Of a DNA stretch of 64,000 nucleotides, positions 16,720-25,344 are shown piece by piece; position 1 is the first letter of the stretch, and the number at the start of each line of letters is the position of its first letter. A program made the position numbers and the translations under genes. Source of the DNA: Anaerolineales bacterium (lineage in GTDB: Bacteria; Chloroflexota; Anaerolineae; Anaerolineales; UBA6663). The stretch lies in assembly GCA_020850595.1 (NCBI GenBank), contig JADZEK010000147.1, positions 62,001 through 126,000 on the forward strand, written 5' to 3'. The notes under the pieces are model-generated. The model saw only the letters and a list, made by a program, of their open reading frames with translations, was not told the DNA's origin and searched no databases.

Positions 16720-18024
16720 ATGCCCGCTGCGCTCGATAACCCCGTCTACGCCGTCCCCGAGGCGAACCTGATCCCGGTCGGCGACTACTTGCGGAACCTG
16801 ACGCCGATTCCGCCGTCGCGGATGTTTCTGATCAACAAGAGCCTGGCGGTGTATCGCCAAGCGCGGCCGGGCGAGGCGACCTTTGACGCCTCGCAGGGCG
16901 ACGGCGGCGCGAGCCTGCCGGGCGTGCCGCGCAACGTGCTCGAGCGCGCCCAGCAACTGCAACTGGAGCACGGCACCAGCTATGATATGCCGTATGGCAC
17001 CGACGCCTACCGCAGGAGCGTGGTGGAGCAGTATTGGAAGCTCGACCCGGCGACCGGGCTGGGACCGGCCAACGTGATCGGCACACAGGGCGGCCGCGAC
17101 GCACTGGTGAAGGCCTATCAGGCCATGCTGGCGCTGGGGCATGGGCGGGTGGGCGACCCGGTGATCGTCTCGCGCGTGCCATGGATCAGCTATAACTGGG
17201 GACCGTACGGCGTGGGGGCGAATGTGCTGCGCGCGCCGGGCCGGCCGGAGAGCGCCTGGGCCTACACCGAGGACGGGCTGGCGGCGTGCGTGGAGTTCGC
17301 GGCGCGCAGCGGGCGCAAGATCGCCGGGCTGGTGATTACCAACCCAGACAACCCGACGGGCGCGACGATCAGCGTGGCGCGGCAGGTGGAGCTGGCGCGG
17401 GCGGCGCTGAGGCTGGGCGCAGCCTACGTGCTGTTCGACTGGATGTACCACTTCGTGACCGACGAGCAGCCGATGGACTTGAACAGCTTCGTGCAGCAGT
17501 TCGACCCGGCGGAGCGCAAGCGGCTGATGTTCCTGGACGGGCTGACGAAGTCGTTGGGCGGCAGCAACGTGCGCAACTGTCACCTGATCGCTTCGGAGGA
17601 GGTGGTGAAGTTCACGGTGGCGCGCGCGTCGCATAACGTGATTCCAAGCTTCTACTCGCTGGCGGTGGCGATGGCGGCCTATGAGCTAGGCTATGCCGAG
17701 GCCACGCGCGGCATCGTAGAACCAACCAACGCCAGCCGCAAGGCGCTGCGCGACTTTCTGGAGGAGCACCAGTTCCAATTTGTGCTGGGGCAAGGCTATT
17801 ACGCGTTCATCAATGTGGGCAAGTGGCTGGCGGCCAAGGGCTGGGCGGACAGCGAGGCGCTGGGCCAGTACCTGGCCGAGCAGCACGGCGTGGCGGTAGT
17901 GCCGGGCGTGTACTTCTCGGAGGACGGCGCGCAGTGGATTCGGTTTTCGTACGCCACGCCGGTGGAGAAGACGTTGGGCGCGGCGCAGCGGCTGGTGGAA
18001 GGCCTAAACGCGCTGGCGGCCTAG
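16720..18024 (+). CDS. PLP-dependent class I/II aminotransferase under a Thr leader
   Basis: A 434-residue fold-type I aminotransferase. PLP-site features: GTQGGRDALVKAYQ, VITNPDNPTGATISV (the NPxNPTG motif), DWMYHF (Asp that binds the pyridine N) and FLDGLTKSLGGSN with the Schiff-base Lys. The substrate cannot be read directly. The preceding leader peptide is rich in Thr codons, which points to the aspartate/threonine family rather than to the neighbouring aromatic operon; an aspartate-aminotransferase-like role feeding that pathway is one possibility. The ATG at 16720 has an upstream GGAAAGG SD; the frame extends upstream into the terminator and is not used. Confidence 0.85.
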   Translation: MPAALDNPVYAVPEANLIPVGDYLRNLTPIPPSRMFLINKSLAVYRQARPGEATFDASQGDGGASLPGVPRNVLERAQQLQLEHGTSYDMPYGTDAYRRSVVEQYWKLDPATGLGPANVIGTQGGRDALVKAYQAMLALGHGRVGDPVIVSRVPWISYNWGPYGVGANVLRAPGRPESAWAYTEDGLAACVEFAARSGRKIAGLVITNPDNPTGATISVARQVELARAALRLGAAYVLFDWMYHFVTDEQPMDLNSFVQQFDPAERKRLMFLDGLTKSLGGSNVRNCHLIASEEVVKFTVARASHNVIPSFYSLAVAMAAYELGYAEATRGIVEPTNASRKALRDFLEEHQFQFVLGQGYYAFINVGKWLAAKGWADSEALGQYLAEQHGVAVVPGVYFSEDGAQWIRFSYATPVEKTLGAAQRLVEGLNALAA

Positions 18025-18031
18025 CGCGGCG

Positions 18032-18127
18032 GCCAAATTGAATGATGCGGCTTCTGTGGTAGCGGGGGGCGGGGCGTAGCACGCTACGCCCCCACACGAG
18101 GCAGCGCCACGGCCGGCGGGCGTGGGG
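18032..18127. repeat. Dispersed intergenic repeat with palindromic core, copy 1
   Basis: Begins GCCAAATTGAATGA and contains a 9-bp palindrome, GGGGCGTAG / CTACGCCCC with CACG loop, then ends with a GGCGGGCGTGG-type tail. A second, diverged copy is at 63546-63640 with the same start, the same GGGGCGTAGCACGCTAC core and a similar tail. Both follow directly behind or next to coding regions and have no coding sense. Confidence 0.75.
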
Positions 18128-18244
18128 GAAGACCAGGGGATGGTGTTTGCGTGTGTGTGCCGGCTGGCGGGGGCGGCGAGCGAATTGGCGGGGGGTCAGG
18201 GCCAGTATAGGCACCTGGCCGCGTCGTGAGGCCGGCGGCACAAT

Positions 18245-18254
18245 CTGTATACAG
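18245..18254. promoter_or_regulatory. Perfect 10-bp palindrome CTGTATACAG
   Basis: Lies about 42 nt before the start of the ligase-deacylase fusion. It could be an operator, or could include a -10-like TATACA. This rests on symmetry and position only. Confidence 0.25.
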
Positions 18255-18295
18255 CGGGCCGGCGCGGCCGCGCCGGGAACACTAGCGGAGCTTCA

Positions 18296-21163
18296 ATGTT
18301 GTTATCACCTGCATCTATTTCGCCTGCCAAGTTTGCCGAGAAATACTGCCTGGCCCGTGAGGCCGCCGAGGCCGCCAATTTTAGGGGCGGATTGGCGGGT
18401 TTCGAGCTGGAATGGAACATGTACGATGGCGATTTTAAGCCGGTGCTCACCGTGGGCAGCGGGCCGGGCCGGCTGAGCTTCGTGGATTATCTGCGCCAGA
18501 ACGCCATACCGAGCTGGCTGGGCGACCGCATTCAACTGGAAGTGTTCCATTGGATGATCGAGTGGGCGACGCGGCCGTACTACTCGGGCCTGGGCGCGAT
18601 TTACGAGGCGCGGCTGCTGGAGGGCTTTCTGTACAACGCGCTGTCGCAAGCCGGGCGGCAGTTTGGGGAGCGGCTGTATGCCTTCCCCGGCATCCTGCTC
18701 TACCCGGCGCAGGTGGGGCACGACTCGATTCCGGGCGGGTGGCACCTGGCGAAACGCCGCTACCTGGAGCGCTGCGTGGACATCTACGGCGCGGCGCTGG
18801 CGACGGCGGGCATCCATGCCAACCTGTCGCTGCCGGAGCCGCTGCTGAGCTGGGATTTCATGCACCTGCCGCCGAGCGAGCGCGGCGACAACACCGGGCA
18901 CGCGCACCTGGACGATTACAAGAACCGCGTCTACGTGGAGGCCACGCGCCTGATGCGGGCGTTCGCCGCGCTGTTTATCGCTACCAGCGCGGCGACACCG
19001 CTGCGGGCCGAGCTCAGGCCGGACGGTGAGCCAGTGGTGGTGTTGACGGAGGTGGACTCGAACCGGAGCTACACGTTCCCAAACCCCGAGACGCTGGACG
19101 CGCCGAATCTGTATCGGTCGCACGCCGACTATCTGCGCGCCTCATACGCGATGGTGGAGAGCGGGGTGCGCTTTGGCAACAACAACTGGACGCCCATCCG
19201 CGCGCGGTCGTTCGCGGAGCCGGTGGAGCGCCTGATCTTGACGACCAGCGATCAATTGCACGCGATCTACCATCACGGTCTGTACGCGGCGGGCGAGGCG
19301 ACCTCGGCCGAGACGATGGCCAAACAGATCGAGCGCGAGAATCTGTTGGCGCGGATTAACATCCCGATGGCGCGCGTGGAGGTCCGCACGGACGAGGGCG
19401 GGCATCCGCTGGAGCTGGACGCGGCCAACCTGGCGCTGAAGGAACTGCTGCTGATCCAGTTTTACGCGGACGCAAGCTTCGCGCGGGCGTTCCGGTACGA
19501 CCACGAGGACATCGCGCGGGCGCGGCGCAACGAGTCGGCGACAGCGCTGCGCGGGCTGCGGGCTGAGATCGAAAACCCATTTACGGCCAAGCCGGTTGGG
19601 GTGCGCGAGTTTTTGAAGTGGACACTGGAACAACTGCGGCCGCTGGCCGAGGCGCTAGAGTTGTGGCCGCGGCTGGCCCCGCTGGTGGAGATGGCGAAGG
19701 GCGCGCCGAACACTGCCGAGCAGATGCGGGCGCGCATCCGGCGGGCGCTGGGCGCGACGGACGAGGCCGAGCCGGCGGTGCCGACGGAGGTCTTGAAGAG
19801 CCTGGCGAGCGAGCGCGAGGCGCAGGTGGCGCGCGAGGTAGAGGCGATTGCGGCCTCGGTGGGCGCGCTGGAGCCGGAGGCCGCGAAGATCCGCGAGTTG
19901 TTGCAGCGCGCGCGCGACGACGTGCGCCGCGACCCGGCCGCGCCGATCCGGTTTCGGCCACGACTCGAGACAGTGGTGTCGCAGCGGTATGAAAGCAAGA
20001 CGGAGGAGGTGCTGGACCTGGCGCAGCAACTGATCCGCATTCCATCGGTAACGAACTGCGCGGAGGAGCGGCTGGACGAGGTGCACCGCGCCGGGACGCT
20101 GGTGTTCGACTACCTGCGCGACAGCGGGCTGGAGGTGCGTTACTACGACCAGCACCAGTACCCGGCCGTCGTGGCGGGGTTCCCCAGCGGGCTGACCGCG
20201 CCGGTGATGCTCTCGGGCCACTTCGACGTGGTGCAGCCGGAGCCGGATGATCGGCAGTTTGAGCCGCGCATTGAGGGCGACTACCTGTGGGGGCGCGGCG
20301 CGGCGGACATGAAGACCGTGGTGGCGGCCAATCTGGTGTGGATGAAGGATGCCCTGCGCGCGGGACCGCCCTATCCAGCCATTAACCTGTGCCTGGTAGG
20401 CAACGAGGAGAACGGCGAGGCCGACCCAATGGGCACGCCGTACGTGCTGGCCGACCTGGGCGAGCACTTCGACGGCTACGCGCCCAAGCTGTTCATCGCG
20501 GGAGAGCGCACGGGCGAGAAGGGCACCGAGCTGTTCGGCGAGGTGTGCATTCAGAACCGGGGCGTGATGCGGTTCGAGGTGGTGGCGCGGGGGGCGCGGG
20601 CGCACAGCGCGCTGGCGGCAGCGAACGCCGACCTGGGTGAACGGCTGCTGCTGGCGCGGCAGGCGCTGACCGAGCTGTTCCAGCAAACGCTGACACTGAA
20701 GGCCGAGGGCGGCTGGCAGTCGCAGTACCGCTTTCCGTTCATCACGGTGGGGCTGCCGGGCGTGTACAACATTACGGCGGACCACGGCGTGCTGGGGGTG
20801 GAGGTGCGTTCCATCCCGCAGGACCGGCTGAGCGGCCTGGCCGGGCAGGTGCAGGCTTATTGCGCGAGCGCCGGGCTGGAACTGCGGGTGCAGGTGCAGG
20901 AAGAGGGCATCCGTTGCGACCCGGAGAACCCGTACCTGAAGCAGTTGATTGGGGCGGTGGAAGCCACGGCCGGGGAGCCGGCGCGGGTGGCGCGCAAGCT
21001 GCCGGGCACGAGCGCGCGCTTCGCGCCAGGGGGCCAGGGCGTGGTGTGGGGCATGACGGGCATTGGCCCGCACGCCAAGGACGAGCGCCACTACATTCCG
21101 AGCATCGAGCCGTACTACCGGGCGCTGGCGGAGTTTGGGCGGCGGCTACGGCCGGCTGGTTAA
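18296..21163 (+). CDS. Glutamate-cysteine-ligase-like domain fused to M20 metallopeptidase/deacylase
   Basis: A 955-residue two-domain protein. Residues about 1-455 resemble a carboxylate-amine ligase of the glutamate-cysteine ligase (GCS2) type: AGFELEWNMYD gives the GxExE-type metal/ATP motif, and THSD-like strands and NNNWTPIRAR follow later. A charged, helical linker (about 455-570) leads to an M20-family deacylase (ArgE/DapE/carboxypeptidase G2 fold) with metal-ligand candidates H642 in SGHFDVV, D671 in GRGAADMK, E704/E705 in GNEENGE and H932 in ERHYIPSIEPY. SD GGAG precedes the ATG. It is followed by a GNAT gene and argG-argS-argH. Neither domain alone gives the substrate; an amino-acid protection/deprotection role in arginine or related metabolism is speculation. 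Confidence 0.8.
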   Translation: MLLSPASISPAKFAEKYCLAREAAEAANFRGGLAGFELEWNMYDGDFKPVLTVGSGPGRLSFVDYLRQNAIPSWLGDRIQLEVFHWMIEWATRPYYSGLGAIYEARLLEGFLYNALSQAGRQFGERLYAFPGILLYPAQVGHDSIPGGWHLAKRRYLERCVDIYGAALATAGIHANLSLPEPLLSWDFMHLPPSERGDNTGHAHLDDYKNRVYVEATRLMRAFAALFIATSAATPLRAELRPDGEPVVVLTEVDSNRSYTFPNPETLDAPNLYRSHADYLRASYAMVESGVRFGNNNWTPIRARSFAEPVERLILTTSDQLHAIYHHGLYAAGEATSAETMAKQIERENLLARINIPMARVEVRTDEGGHPLELDAANLALKELLLIQFYADASFARAFRYDHEDIARARRNESATALRGLRAEIENPFTAKPVGVREFLKWTLEQLRPLAEALELWPRLAPLVEMAKGAPNTAEQMRARIRRALGATDEAEPAVPTEVLKSLASEREAQVAREVEAIAASVGALEPEAAKIRELLQRARDDVRRDPAAPIRFRPRLETVVSQRYESKTEEVLDLAQQLIRIPSVTNCAEERLDEVHRAGTLVFDYLRDSGLEVRYYDQHQYPAVVAGFPSGLTAPVMLSGHFDVVQPEPDDRQFEPRIEGDYLWGRGAADMKTVVAANLVWMKDALRAGPPYPAINLCLVGNEENGEADPMGTPYVLADLGEHFDGYAPKLFIAGERTGEKGTELFGEVCIQNRGVMRFEVVARGARAHSALAAANADLGERLLLARQALTELFQQTLTLKAEGGWQSQYRFPFITVGLPGVYNITADHGVLGVEVRSIPQDRLSGLAGQVQAYCASAGLELRVQVQEEGIRCDPENPYLKQLIGAVEATAGEPARVARKLPGTSARFAPGGQGVVWGMTGIGPHAKDERHYIPSIEPYYRALAEFGRRLRPAG

Positions 21164-21192
21164 GGCAGGCCCAATGGCGCGCGGAGGCCCGG

Positions 21193-21198
21193 TATAAT
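21193..21198 (+). promoter_or_regulatory. TATAAT -10-like box
   Basis: Perfect TATAAT in the short gap before the GNAT gene at 21265, with no good -35. Confidence 0.35.
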
Positions 21199-21264
21199 GG
21201 GGCCGCGGCAGGTGGGCGCGCCTCACCGGGCGCGAGTTGGCAGCCGCTCACGCGGGGAACGCTG

Positions 21265-22122
21265 ATGCAGCTTCGGCGCTATGTTGACCCGGGGGATTTT
21301 CTAGCCGCGGCGGAGGCGTTTTTGCTGACGCGCGAGGCGACGAATAACGTGCTGCTGGGGCTGGCCGCCACGCTGCGGATCAGTCCCGGCTTCAGCCTGC
21401 AACCGCCATACTTTTCGGTGGTGGAGGCCGAAGGCGCGGTGGTGGCGGCGGGGCTGATCACGCCGCCTAACCGCTTGCACCTGGCCTACACCGAGGTGCC
21501 CGGCGCCCTGGACCTGCTGGTAGCGGATGTGCGCAACTACTACCCGCTGCTACCAGGGGTCACGGGGCCGGTGCCGGTTGCCCGCGGGTTCGCCGAGCGC
21601 TGGCAAAGGCTGACGGGCGCGCGCTACGCGCGGACCATGGCGGAGCGCAACTACCAACTGACCCAGGTGAGAGCGCCCACGCCGGTGCCGGGGGCGATGC
21701 GACGCGCCGGGCCGGACGATCTGGACCTGCTGGCGGACTGGTACCTGGCGTTTGAGGTCGAGGCCTTCGGTGAGTCCACGGCGGATTCGCGGGCGCGGGT
21801 GGAGCGGGTGCTGGCGACGCCCGGCCGCGCCATTTACCTGTGGGAGGCCGACAGTCGGGCGGTTTCGCTGGCGGGCTATGGCAACCCGACGCCGCACGGC
21901 ATCCGCATTGGGCCGGTGTATACGCCGTCCGAGCGCCGCGGACGGGGCTTCGCCAGCGCGCTGGTGGCCCAACTGAGCCAGAGGCTGCTGGATGAGGGCC
22001 GGCAGTACGTGTTCTTGTTCACTGACCAGAAGAACGCGACCGCTAATCACATATATCAGGCGATTGGCTACCGGCCGGTGAACGACGCGGACGAGTTCAA
22101 GTTCACCTCTCGTGCAGACTGA
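21265..22122 (+). CDS. GNAT family N-acetyltransferase
   Basis: A 285-residue protein with a C-terminal GNAT fold (about residues 150-285): PVYTPSERRGRGFASALVAQLS is the acetyl-CoA pyrophosphate loop (R/Q-x-x-G-x-G/A type), followed by YVFLFTDQKNATANHIYQAIGY. The N-terminal half (about 1-145) is a degenerate second GNAT-like domain often seen in this subfamily. It lies between the ligase-deacylase fusion and the arginine attenuator. An N-acetyltransferase beside arginine genes could relate to acetylated intermediates, but it is not ArgA- or ArgJ-like. Confidence 0.85.
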   Translation: MQLRRYVDPGDFLAAAEAFLLTREATNNVLLGLAATLRISPGFSLQPPYFSVVEAEGAVVAAGLITPPNRLHLAYTEVPGALDLLVADVRNYYPLLPGVTGPVPVARGFAERWQRLTGARYARTMAERNYQLTQVRAPTPVPGAMRRAGPDDLDLLADWYLAFEVEAFGESTADSRARVERVLATPGRAIYLWEADSRAVSLAGYGNPTPHGIRIGPVYTPSERRGRGFASALVAQLSQRLLDEGRQYVFLFTDQKNATANHIYQAIGYRPVNDADEFKFTSRAD

Positions 22123-22158
22123 CCAATTGCTGGGGGTCTTCTCCGGTCAGAATACCGA

Positions 22159-22187
22159 TAGACCGAGGTCGGCCCGGCCGGTATCAT
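22159..22187 (+). promoter_or_regulatory. Promoter of the arginine leader
   Basis: TAGACC (22159-22164), 17-nt spacer, TATCAT (22182-22187). The leader peptide ATG lies 8 nt downstream of the -10 box. Confidence 0.6.
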
Positions 22188-22195
22188 GAAGGTCT

Positions 22196-22282
22196 ATGGT
22201 GTGCCTGAGCCGTCGTGACAGCCGTCGTTTCGGCCCTACCCCCTGCGGGAAGGTCGGTTGGCTGCGCGTGCGCGGCGGCTGA
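22196..22282 (+). CDS. Arg-rich leader peptide of argG operon
   Basis: A 28-residue frame (ATG 22196, TGA 22280-22282) with SRRDSRRF at residues 5-12, the four Arg all being CGT (22211, 22214, 22223, 22226), and two further Arg near the end. A GAAGG SD-like sequence lies just before the ATG if transcription starts further upstream. A terminator at 22314-22340 separates it from argG. The arrangement fits arginine-controlled transcription attenuation. Two CGT-CGT pairs in a high-G+C genome are conspicuous. Confidence 0.75.
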   Translation: MVCLSRRDSRRFGPTPCGKVGWLRVRGG

Positions 22283-22313
22283 GGCGGTTGTAGACGCCTC
22301 TCCCAGTCAAACC

Positions 22314-22340
22314 AGGCCCTCCCGAGCGGAGGGCCTTTTT
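22314..22340 (+). terminator. Attenuator terminator before argG
   Basis: AGGCCCTCC (22314-22322) pairs with GGAGGGCCT (22328-22336), loop CGAGC, then a T run to 22340. A competing smaller hairpin GAGGCG (22281-22286) / CGCCTC (22295-22300) lies just upstream. argG begins 46 nt after the T run. Confidence 0.88.
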
Positions 22341-22385
22341 GTTGCCCGGTGGGCGCTGCGGCGCCGCTATGAAGGAGATTGCAGG

Positions 22386-23654
22386 ATGACGACTAACCCC
22401 ATTAAGAAGATTGTGCTGGCCTATTCCGGCGGCCTGGATACCAGCGTGATCGTGCCCTGGCTGAAGGAGAACTACCCCGGCGCGGAGGTCATCTGCTTCG
22501 TGGCCAACATCGGCCAGAACGATGACCTGACGGGCATCGAGGCCAAAGCGCTGGCCTCCGGCGCGGCGAAGTGCATTGTGAAAGACCTGCGCGAGGAGTT
22601 CGCCAAGGATTATCTGTACAAACTGGTGCAGTCCAGCGCGATTTACGAGCGACGCTACCTGCTGGGCACGAGCATCGCGCGGCCGCTGATCGCCACGCAC
22701 CAGGTGCGCGTGGCCGAGGCGGAGGGCGCGGACGCGGTGGCGCACGGCTGCACGGGCAAGGGCAACGACCAGGTGCGGTTCGAGCTGACGTTTACGGCGC
22801 TGAACCCGCGGCTGAAGGTCATCGCGCCGTGGCGCGAGAGCGCCTGGCACATCCGCTCGCGTGAGGATGCGCTGGATTACGCCAAAGCCCACAACGTGCC
22901 GGTGAGCGCGACGCTCAAGTCCATCTATTCGCGCGACAGCAACCTGTGGCACCTGTCGCACGAGGGCGGCATTTTGGAAAGCCCGGCGACCGAGCCGGAA
23001 GAGCGCATGTTCCAGTTGAGCGCCTCGCCGGAGAAGGCGCCGGACGAGCCGGAGTATGTGTCCATCCAGTTTGAGCAGGGCGAGGCGGTGGCGGTGAACG
23101 AGCAGGCGATGTCGCCGCTGCAGGTGATCAACACGCTCAACCGGCTGGGGAGCAAGCACGGCATTGGGCGCGTGGATTTGGTGGAGAACCGGCTGGTGGG
23201 CATGAAGAGCCGGGGGGTGTACGAGACGCCCGGCGGTACGCTGCTGAGCGCGGCGCACCGCGAGCTGGAGTCGCTGTGCCTGGACCGCGATACGCTGCAC
23301 TACAAGGACGTGATCGCGCAGCGCTATGCCGAGCTGGTGTATTACGGACAGTGGTACACGCCGCTGCGCGTGGCACTGCAAGCGTTCGTTGACCAGACGC
23401 AACTGCACGTGAGCGGGCATGTGCGCCTGAAGCTCTACAAAGGCAATGTGATCGTGGCGGGGCGCACCAGCCCGTACAGCCTGTACCGCGAGGACTTTGC
23501 CACCTTCGGCAAGGAAGATGTGTACGATCAGTCGGACGCGCAGGGCTTCATTACCCTGTTCGGCCTGCCGATGAAGGTCAACGCCCTGCTGAATTTGGGC
23601 GGGGACGGCAATCACTTCAAAGAGCCGGATTACTCGAAGTTCAAGCGGGATTAA
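22386..23654 (+). CDS. argG: Argininosuccinate synthase
   Basis: A 422-residue enzyme joining citrulline and aspartate with ATP. The N-terminal ATP pyrophosphatase loop is [17 protein letters not shown] (about residues 10-26). [40 protein letters not shown] carries the citrulline/aspartate site, given here in two overlapping family blocks; [11 protein letters not shown] lies in the C-terminal domain. An AAGGAG SD (22372-22377) fixes the ATG at 22386. It is the first gene behind the arginine attenuator and is followed closely by argS and argH. Confidence 0.97.
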   Translation: MTTNPIKKIVLAYSGGLDTSVIVPWLKENYPGAEVICFVANIGQNDDLTGIEAKALASGAAKCIVKDLREEFAKDYLYKLVQSSAIYERRYLLGTSIARPLIATHQVRVAEAEGADAVAHGCTGKGNDQVRFELTFTALNPRLKVIAPWRESAWHIRSREDALDYAKAHNVPVSATLKSIYSRDSNLWHLSHEGGILESPATEPEERMFQLSASPEKAPDEPEYVSIQFEQGEAVAVNEQAMSPLQVINTLNRLGSKHGIGRVDLVENRLVGMKSRGVYETPGGTLLSAAHRELESLCLDRDTLHYKDVIAQRYAELVYYGQWYTPLRVALQAFVDQTQLHVSGHVRLKLYKGNVIVAGRTSPYSLYREDFATFGKEDVYDQSDAQGFITLFGLPMKVNALLNLGGDGNHFKEPDYSKFKRD

Positions 23655-23655
23655 G

Positions 23656-25344
23656 TTGATTCGCGACGAAGTCGTCCAATGGATTGCCGCCGGCCTGGCC
23701 CACGCCAGGTCGGCGGGCGTATTACCGGAACTAGACGCGGCCATAACGGTGGAGCGGCCGCGCCAAACAGGCCACGGCGACTATGCCAGCAACCTGGCAC
23801 TACAAGCTGCGCGCAGCGTCGGCTTGTCCCCGCGCCAGATTGCCGACGCATTAGTAAGGTACTTGCCCCAGGAGGAATTTGCTGGACGGGCCGAGGTTGC
23901 TGGCCCAGGCTTCATCAACGTTCGGCTCGATGCTTCCCGCCTGTATCAGGAAGTTGGAAATATCCTCGCTTCACCAAGCGACTGGGTCAGGCTCGATTTG
24001 GGCGCGGGCCAATCTTTTTTGTTGGAGTTCGTCTCCGCCAATCCAACCGGTCCTCTGCACGTTGGGCGTACTTGGGGGGCGGTGCTGGGCGACACCCTGG
24101 CGCGGCTGTTCGAGGCAGTGGGCTACAAGGTCACCCGCGAGTATTATTTCAACAACGCCGGACGCCAGATGCGCTTGCTGGGGCAATCCACGCAGGCACG
24201 CTACCTTACGCTTCTGGGCCGTCCACAAGGGTTGCCAGATGACGGCTACCAAGGCGAGTACGTGCGGGAGATTGCCCAGACCTTGGTGGCGGAAGCCGGT
24301 GCTGCCTACGCCGCACAGGACTGGCCCTTCTTTGCCGCCCGTGCCGAGGCCTGGTTGGTGAACGACATCCAGGCCACACTCCAACGACTCGGCGTACGCT
24401 TCGACCAATGGTTCAACGAGCAGGAGCTGATCGCTTCGGGCCAACTGGACGAGGTTCTGACCGGTTTGAGTGAGCGTGGCTTGATCTATGAAAACGAAGG
24501 GGCGACCTGGCTGCGAGCCACGGCTCTAGGGGGTGAGAAAGATCGCGTGCTGGTGCGCGCCACCGGAGAGCCTACCTATCGCCTGCCCGATATCGCCTAT
24601 CATCTGAGCAAGCTGCGGCGTGGTTTCGACCACTCGCTTACCGTCCTGGGCGTTGACCATCAGCATGAGTTCCCGGATGTATCCCGCGCTGTGACAGCGC
24701 TAGGGTACGACGCTTCTCGCCTGGAGGTGTTGATCCACCAGTTTGTCAGTCTGGTGCGTGACGGCCAACCGGTACGGATGAGCACTCGCCACGCTGACTA
24801 CATCACCCTGGACGAGTTGCTTGATCTGGTGACAACCACGCATCCGGAAACGGGTGTCACCCTTCCGGGCCGCGACCCAGTGAGGTTCTTGCTGCTCATG
24901 CGCGCACCGTCAAGTCCTATGGCCTTTGACATTGAGCAGGCAGTGCGCCAGAACAGCGATAATCCCGTTTACTACGTGCAGTATGCTCACGCCCGTCTGG
25001 CAAGCCTGCGGCAGAAAGCCGAAGCTGAAGGTTGGACGGGGTGGCGTTCCGCCGACCTGGCGCTGCTCGTTCAGTCAGTCGAGCTGGATCTGGTTCGCAC
25101 CATGGCCGAGTTGCCTGAGGTGATTGAGCAAGCAGTTCACGAACGTGCCCCTCACCACCTAGTTACATATGCCAGCAGCCTGGCAAGCGCCGTACACACT
25201 TTCTACCGTGACTCGCGCGTGCTGTCGCCCGTGCCGGCCGAACGGCAGCTATCCTTGGCGCGGCTAAAATTGGTGGTGGCGGCGCAAATCGTATTAACCC
25301 AAACTTTGAGTCTTCTGGGCGTCTCCGCGCCCGAGCGAATGTGA
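23656..25344 (+). CDS. argS: Arginyl-tRNA synthetase
   Basis: A 562-residue class I synthetase beginning with TTG one nucleotide after the argG stop. The N-terminal add-1 domain (YASNLALQAARSVGLSPRQIA, GPGFINVRL) is followed by the HIGH-type motif ANPTGPLHVGRTWGAVLGD, DIAYHLSKLRRGFDHSLTVLG, the KMSKS-equivalent VRMSTRHADYITLDEL, and the C-terminal anticodon-binding helical bundle ending at the alpha-helical QTLSLLGVSAPERM. Codon use is more mixed than in argG and argH (60 nt from 24181 are 62% G+C, against 80% at 22681 and 75% at 25501), which suggests separate ancestry. Placing the synthetase in the arginine operon lets the attenuator control Arg supply and use together. Confidence 0.95.
   Translation: MIRDEVVQWIAAGLAHARSAGVLPELDAAITVERPRQTGHGDYASNLALQAARSVGLSPRQIADALVRYLPQEEFAGRAEVAGPGFINVRLDASRLYQEVGNILASPSDWVRLDLGAGQSFLLEFVSANPTGPLHVGRTWGAVLGDTLARLFEAVGYKVTREYYFNNAGRQMRLLGQSTQARYLTLLGRPQGLPDDGYQGEYVREIAQTLVAEAGAAYAAQDWPFFAARAEAWLVNDIQATLQRLGVRFDQWFNEQELIASGQLDEVLTGLSERGLIYENEGATWLRATALGGEKDRVLVRATGEPTYRLPDIAYHLSKLRRGFDHSLTVLGVDHQHEFPDVSRAVTALGYDASRLEVLIHQFVSLVRDGQPVRMSTRHADYITLDELLDLVTTTHPETGVTLPGRDPVRFLLLMRAPSSPMAFDIEQAVRQNSDNPVYYVQYAHARLASLRQKAEAEGWTGWRSADLALLVQSVELDLVRTMAELPEVIEQAVHERAPHHLVTYASSLASAVHTFYRDSRVLSPVPAERQLSLARLKLVVAAQIVLTQTLSLLGVSAPERM

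Noticed and set aside
22123..22385. T-box riboswitch before argG
   Set aside because: No T-box consensus (GGTGG-type bulge) or stem I features were found; an Arg-rich peptide with its own terminator explains the region better.
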